Shown here: piece after piece, positions 58,332 to 64,000 of the stretch
How positions within the stretch are numbered: position 1 is the stretch's first letter
Layout of the letters: each line of letters opens with the position of its first letter
Assembly (NCBI GenBank): GCA_903813345.2
Contig: CAIIXF020000004.1
Coordinates: 27,405,985 to 27,469,984, forward strand
DNA length: 64,000 nt
Origin: Owenia fusiformis
Lineage: Eukaryota; Annelida; Polychaeta; Sabellida; Oweniidae
Direction: 5' to 3'
Made by a program: the position numbers and the translations under genes
Notes under the pieces: model-generated
What the model saw: the letters and a program-made list of their open reading frames with translations, nothing else
What the model was told of the DNA's origin: nothing
Databases searched by the model: none

Positions 58332-60039
58332 CCCCAAGATTGTAGATGATTTAAGCCATTATGCCTTGCATGAAGACTTAAATTGAGAAATAGGATACAA
58401 GACATGAGTGCTTTAAAATATCTTCAATTCATTGAGCCATGTGCTTCAATTCTTGTCACACATTACAAAAGATTTTGTGAAGTATTTGGGGCATTAGACA
58501 CTGTTTCTTTTCAGTTCTTCAATTCATTGAGCCATGTGCTAAAATTCTTGTCACACATTACAAAAGATTTTGTGAAGTATTTGGAGTATTAGACACTGTT
58601 TCTTTTCATGTTGGATTATGATTTTGGATAGTTGTTGTTTTTTTCCTTAGACTGGTGAACTAATAAATGTTTTCTTTTACTTGCTGTGTTCTATAACATT
58701 TTTTGGTATTTCACCTTTACCACATGCACATACAAACTTTAAAGGGGTAATAAGCTCACAAAATAAGTATAATTCATTAAAATATTAAGTATATTATTAA
58801 AAAAGTTGGTTGGGTTACATATGTCTTCGATAGATGCATAAATAAACATATTCATTTCAATTTGGAGACCTCCACTCTGGCTCAGAATTGTGTAAGTTGC
58901 CATATTGCCTTCTTTATTGAACTGCGCATATATGCATAATTAATGAGTGACATCACATCGACAGAGATCGGGGTTCAAGTTTGGCTATGAGAAAAAAGAA
59001 AACTGGTAAAATAAAATTAAAGATCCAAACATAACAGCACAAAAATCATGTCAATGATCACTATTTTACATCAAATCAATGTAGGATGTAAGGTTTAACA
59101 TTTCCATGTTATTTGATACTTACATAAACATAGCTTGTAAAGAAACCAGGTTTTGAACTCGGATTTTGACTTGACAAAAAAAGAAGTACTGATGATCTCC
59201 CCATGAAAAAAAAATTTGTTCATCTGATTTTTCAAAATGGGTATACTGCTTTTATTATTACATTTATATGCACACTAGTATCTTGTTGACCTGTATTGAT
59301 GTATGGGCCACGTATTAGGGTCATAATTCAATCATGAAGTGAAGAGGCATAGATTCCAAAAAATATAAGACTCATGCAACCTTTGACATTTTAAAAGCAC
59401 ATAATATGTTCATCATTTTGGGAGAAATAAGCATGGAAACATTTCATAAAACTTATCACATCTCATCAATCACAACAGTGGACGCTTTATTGCCATCACT
59501 GGTCATCAACGGACATGTTTAACACTCAGAGTAATACATGCTGTTGTTCTCAACTTTTTTATGTCTGCTGGTTTTTTTAACTGCTCATTGTTTTTAGAAT
59601 TCATTAAGAAGCATTTCCAGTATTTTTAATTGGGTGTAATAGTTGTACATATATATCTCTTAGTTTGTTTATTACAAATGACGTGGTAACTTGTTGATGG
59701 CAAAATAGAGCCAAATTGGCCAGACCAACCCATTCCACCTGATGATCTCATAGACATATAGTCACATAAAGATTGCAACGGATGCTTTGACAGAAGTAGA
59801 CATTGAAAGATCTATGAATGAGGATTTTGATGCAAATGATATAAAAGATGATTAAGTGAGATCAGCTCATAATTTACTATGTCCCTACGCATAATGTGAC
59901 AGCCGCATTCTGCATAGTTTTATTATCATAAGCAAATACAATACATCAAATGGCCCAGATGAAATATCCATTGATTAAATATTACCAGACATACTCAAAA
60001 TAGGTTTTTAAAATGTTTTCATGCTAAGTCCTCCCAATT

Positions 60040-61870
60040 CGATGAAGATTTTCAATGTCTTAGGGTGTGTCTTAACATTTTACGAAATGTGTACTTTTTT
60101 AACAAATAGATTTTTCCCCACATTTGACCCACATTGATGAAACTTGTCATCATGGTAGGACATGATAAGTAGAAGATTGTCTGTAAATATCATAATGATT
60201 GTTTTGATACAGGGTGTTCAAAAGAATGCAACCCAAAGAAATCGCTATATCTTGGAAAATACTTATCCAATTGCACTCATTTTTTCAGGAAAGAAAGAAG
60301 AGACTGTGTATGTAGAGATCCTGTAGTTATTTAGTTGTAAAGCATGAAGCCTTGGACACCTGCTCAAAAGACATTAGTATTAGAAAGATACGAAAAACGC
60401 AGTCAAAGGTGACTGCCACAGCAATAAAACTTAATAACTTTCTAACCATAGTGTTTTGGCACTTCAGATTTGGCACAAATTATCCTCATTCAATGTACTG
60501 TGTGGTGAATTTGTGGAGTTTCATCAAAATCACTCCAGGGACTTTACAGTCATGGTCAAAATACCTTCTTAAGTCTGCCTGAACCAGGGCGTTTGACTGC
60601 GTTTTGAACGCATTTCGACCATAACTGTTAAGTCCCTAGAGTGATTTTGAATTTAATCTACAGATTTACCATACTTTGAATGAAGATGATTTGTGCCAAA
60701 TTTGAAGAGCTAAAATACTATAATTAGAAAGTTATTTGGTCTTATTGCTGTGGCAGTCACCCTTGACTGCGTTTTTCGTATCTTTCTAATAATAATGTCT
60801 TTTGAGCAGGTGTCTAAGGCATCATGTTGTATAACTAACCAACTACAGGAGCTATACATACACAGTCTCTTCTTTCTTTCCTGAAAAAATGAACATAATT
60901 GCATTAGTATTTTCCAATATATAGCGATTTCTTTGGGTTGCGTTTTTTTTAACACCCTGTATTTAAGGAATTATAAATGGCTTTCATAGTACGCCCTAAT
61001 GTGTACTTTTTAACAAATGATTTATGTTACTATAGCAACTATTTGCCCCACATTTATGAACTTTGTCATAGTGGAAGAACATGGTGAGTAGAAAACTATC
61101 TGTCAATAACAAGATGATTGGTTAAATATTCTAGGAATTATATATGGCTTTAATAGTACATCCCTTAATGTGTACTTTTGAAAAAAATGATTTATGTTTC
61201 CATAGCAACCAATTGATACACATTGATGAAATTGTCATGGTTGTAAGACATGATATGTAGACGATTACCTGTAAATATCAATATGAATGGCTGTATATTC
61301 TAGGAATTATAGATGGCTTTCATTGCACCCCCATTAAAAATCATGCCAAGGGATATAAATCTGCATACTATAGTAACCAGTAAACCAACACTGATGAAAC
61401 TTTCCATGATAGTCAAACATAATGATGTGAATAATATCTGTAAATAACAGGACAATTTGTTATTTATTTTCTTCAAAGATTTTGACACAAGTTAAGAATT
61501 CTTTGGAAAAGTGCCACGTCCCCTTTCTAAATTAATTTGCATTGCCATATAATCATGAGCAATAGATTTCACTGTGTGGATAAGATAAAACAGCAGTTGA
61601 TTTAATATTATCAAACATACTCTGAATAAGTTTTCTAAAATGTTTTTGTGGTGTTTCTTCCTAATTTCATTAAAATAACATGTGTTTTGTCTCATGGGGT
61701 GTCTTACATTTTGACGAAATTGTGTACTTTTTGACATATGATCTCTGTTTCCATAGCAACCAGTTGACTAACTTTGATGAAACTCATTACTTTTGTAGGA
61801 CATGATAAGTATATGATTACCTGTAAATATCAAAATGATTGGTTGTAAATTCTAGGAATTTTACATGGCC
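60040..61870. repeat. Degenerate 165-bp repeat series
   Basis: Five or so diverged copies in the same orientation, interrupted by the palindromic MITE. Key text: GTGTACTTTTTAACAAATGA, CATAGCAACCA, TGATGAAACTT, CTGTAAATATCA, GATTGGTTG, TTCTAGGAATT. Confidence 0.75.
60210..60959. mobile_element. Mariner-like palindromic MITE, 750 bp
   Basis: CAGGGTGTTCAAAAGAATGC and its complement at the ends, TA on both flanks (60208-60209, 60960-60961). Nearly the whole element is an inverted repeat with arms of about 350 bases (for example ATACGAAAAACGCAGTCAAA mirrored by TTGACTGCGTTTTTCGTATC). No transposase frame. Confidence 0.88.
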
Positions 61871-62172
61871 TTCCTAGTACCCCCCTCAAAATCAAACAAG
61901 GGGGGTATAAATCTGAATATTTCCAAAACGCTGAAAAACTAGACACCAGTATTTTCAGAATCAATGTAGAATCATAAACCACAAATTACCTACATAAAGA
62001 GAAATTTGCTATTTTTCAAAACCACTTTTACACCACGCTCATCCAGTATAATATCATATTTCTAAATTAGATTTAGAAATGAAGAAAGCGGATAGTGCAA
62101 ACTAACAGCATAAAGTTTGATGATTGTGACATAACAAACATCAAATAAAACTTGACTACAGACAATACAGAA

Positions 62173-62210
62173 TATAAAACTGAGTGAGCATGGATCTATT
62201 TGAGATGTAA
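62173..62210 (+). promoter_or_regulatory. TATA-like box and upstream ORF of the second channel copy
   Basis: Same TATAAAA and MDLFEM upstream ORF as at 56108-56145, at the same distance from the ATG. Confidence 0.4.
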
Positions 62211-62232
62211 ACCGACTCATCAAAATAATAAA

Positions 62233-63835
62233 ATGGATGGTGAAAATATGATTGTAACAATCAAGGAATTTACTGAAAATACTTCAGCACATGGATGTGG
62301 TCAAATTCCAACTTCAAGATTTAAAATTACAAAATTTCTGTGGGGACTCATATTTGTGGGTTTCTTCATGTTCGCGACACAAAGTTCTGTGCATTTAATA
62401 ATAAGATACTTCACATTTCCAACAAAAGACGTCGTTTCCGTCAATTTCGAGGATATTGAGTTCCCTGCCGTGACATTCTGTACTCAGCAGGCTGTTACGA
62501 CAACAAGTCTCATTGACTTCCTAGATAACCCAGAACACCTTAATGATGCTATTGAAAGATTAGTTTTAATTGTTACGTTGTTCCAAATAAAGCTAGTTCA
62601 GCAAAACATTGTTGGATTGAGTAATTGGTATTCAAAATACAATTACAGATTCCTGTCAAACCAGTTTCTCTATGAGAATCTTGACAAAAAAGATCTCAAA
62701 ACAGTTCAACATGATCTCCAAAGCTTAAAGATCAGTTGTACATTCAAAGGTCAGCCCTGCGAAGACTCCGCCTTTGTTGTACACCAGGATAGAGGATTTC
62801 AGCACTGTTTTACATTTAATGGTGCAGGAGCGGAATTAAATGATACGAAAGTCATAAAAGCTAACCCAACATCAGGTCTCAGTTTGATCCTTTTCGTTGA
62901 TGCGTATACTACAAAGAGGGACTTGTCGAACCACCTTCCATACAACCGGTTTGATCCGACAAGTGGACAATCTGGAATCAGGGCCATTTGAAAAAGGCTT
63001 TGATATCCCAACTGGGTTTTCTACATCAGTCGCTCTCAAAGAAACCAAGCGGAAGTTGATGACTGAACCGCATGGTAACTGTACAACGGCTGAATTCAAT
63101 GAAGGTACAAATTATGCATACTCAGAGGACACATGCCTGGAACAGTGTAAACAGGACATTCTCATGGAAGACTGCGGGTGTATGAGCTCTATGTTGCCAA
63201 CGCCATCCGGTGAATTGAAGCCTCAATACTGTGGAAAAGTAAACATCACAAATATGTATCTAATGATGTTTCATAAAAATGATGAAACTACACTGGCGAT
63301 TGCTGAAAAGGAGCTTGAGACACTTGATTGCGAAGCTAAGGTGATGGAGTCACTTGGCGATCCTGAGGTTCTTAACAAATGCAAATGCAAAGAACCATGT
63401 GTGAATACCAACTATGTGAAGACAATTTCCCAAACAGTTTGGCCTAGCGACTATAACCAAAAGAGATTCTTCATTGAGTCCATTAACATGAGTGATCCTA
63501 CACATCGAGCAACAAAACTATTTGAAGGACTTGGATTAGATAACATCACAGAGGGGGAAAAAGAGATGATACAGAAAAATTTTCTAAGGTTCAATGTGTA
63601 CTTTGAGAGTCTTCAAGTTGAAACAACGTCCCAAGTCGAAGATTACCCAGCTTCGACATTTATATCGGAAATCGGAGGAAATATGGGCTTCTTTGTTGGG
63701 ATTTCAATTATAACATTAATGGAGATGTTGACCCTGACTGGTGCCATCATTCTTTATTGTTTTAAGGATTTAATTATTAAATGTGGACAAAGCAATAAAA
63801 CATCTGATGTTAATATTAAACGAGTCGAATCTTAA
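62233..63835 (+). pseudogene. Second DEG/ENaC copy, broken by a 32-bp deletion
   Basis: Near-identical to the gene at 56168, shifted 6,065 bp. Against that copy it lacks 32 bases between 62985 and 62986; the deletion ends share GCC. The frame then meets TGA at 62989-62991, after about 252 residues. The product would keep the N-terminus, HG motif and first membrane helix but lose the Cys-rich knuckle, second helix and pore. The remaining frame (62986-63835) is open to its normal end, so the break is recent. Other differences are few (K to R and Y to G types) plus a slightly changed tail. A truncated product or a polymorphic allele are alternatives. Confidence 0.87.
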
Positions 63836-63869
63836 GATTATCATATGGATGAAGATAGAGAAAAATTGA

Positions 63870-64000
63870 CCAACGATGCTATTCAAAGGACTTGAAGTGG
63901 GTCAGATCACAAAGAATGAAAGAGAGATGAAACAAAAACATTTTCTCGGGTTCAATGTGTACTTTGAGAGTATTCAAGTCGAAACAACCTCTCAAGCTGA
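63870..64000 (+). pseudogene. 3' DEG/ENaC fragment, second copy, cut by the window end
   Basis: Matches 57936-58066 (TTCAAAGGACTTGAAGTGGG, CAAGCTGA) after a deletion of about 85 bases at its 5' side. It shows that the duplicated unit includes the fragment and continues past the window. Confidence 0.85.

Larger units (their letters stand above)
58332..62049. other. Spacer between channel copies
   Basis: No gene seen. A 93-bp tandem pair lies at 58420-58605 (TTCAATTCATTGAGCCATGT, CTTGTCACACATTACAAAAG). Degenerate repeats of about 165 bp occupy 60040-60207 and 60960-61870 (TTCTAGGAATTATAGATGGC, AATGTGTACTTTT, GATGAAACTT, GACATGATAAGTAGA). The mariner-like palindrome at 60210 splits this series. 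Confidence 0.6.

Noticed and set aside
62985-62986. The 32-bp difference as an intron in the intact copy
   Set aside because: The 32 bases do not end in AG in any allowed register and are far below a usable intron size. In the intact copy they also keep the frame as coding sequence.

Overview
The window reads as nuclear DNA of an invertebrate animal, most likely a lophotrochozoan such as a mollusc or brachiopod. That placement is inference with low certainty. It is AT-rich, its genes have GT-AG introns, and it encodes animal families: a Toll-like receptor, a secreted M14 carboxypeptidase, a TTC14 orthologue and DEG/ENaC channels. It is dense in foldback elements, minisatellites and MITEs. There is no bacterial operon structure, and I found no rRNA, convincing tRNA or CRISPR array.

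Layout. 1-4.5 kb: no gene recognised, only small repeats. 4.5-6.9 kb (-): an intronless Toll-like receptor. 6.9-10.2 kb: intergenic repeats, including a tRNA-like SINE head. 10.2-31.7 kb (-): a complete 11-exon preprocarboxypeptidase of about 462 residues, rebuilt here exon by exon with consistent splice phases. Its introns carry several TIR or foldback elements. Its propeptide exon is tandemly duplicated, and the outermost duplicate is split by a 7.1 kb, near-identical tandem array of TIR-bounded DNA. 31.3-33.2 kb: a long inverted repeat that encloses the first coding exon, then a 40-bp minisatellite of about 21 copies. 35.35-38.0 kb (+): a two-exon gene of about 220 residues that I do not recognise, divergent from the carboxypeptidase, with a diverged second copy of its C-terminal coding end beyond a foldback. 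38-44.4 kb: MITE-rich, including a 1.1 kb mariner-like element with TA duplications. 44.5-54.0 kb (-): the 3' part of TTC14, with three TPRs and a very long SR-rich tail of about 1,320 residues; its N-terminal exons are not visible. 54.0-56.0 kb: minisatellites and a Penelope-like fragment. 56.0-64.0 kb (+): two tandem DEG/ENaC genes 6,065 bp apart. The first is intact and the second is broken by a 32-bp deletion. Each is followed by a 3' gene fragment.

The genes do not form one pathway. The shared theme is local duplication: exon copies, splice-acceptor copies, C-terminal copies and whole-gene copies, plus inverted repeats. The strongest lead is the carboxypeptidase locus, where a composite transposon-like array sits inside a redundant exon copy. 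A second lead is the channel pair, which probably lies antisense in a TTC14 intron.
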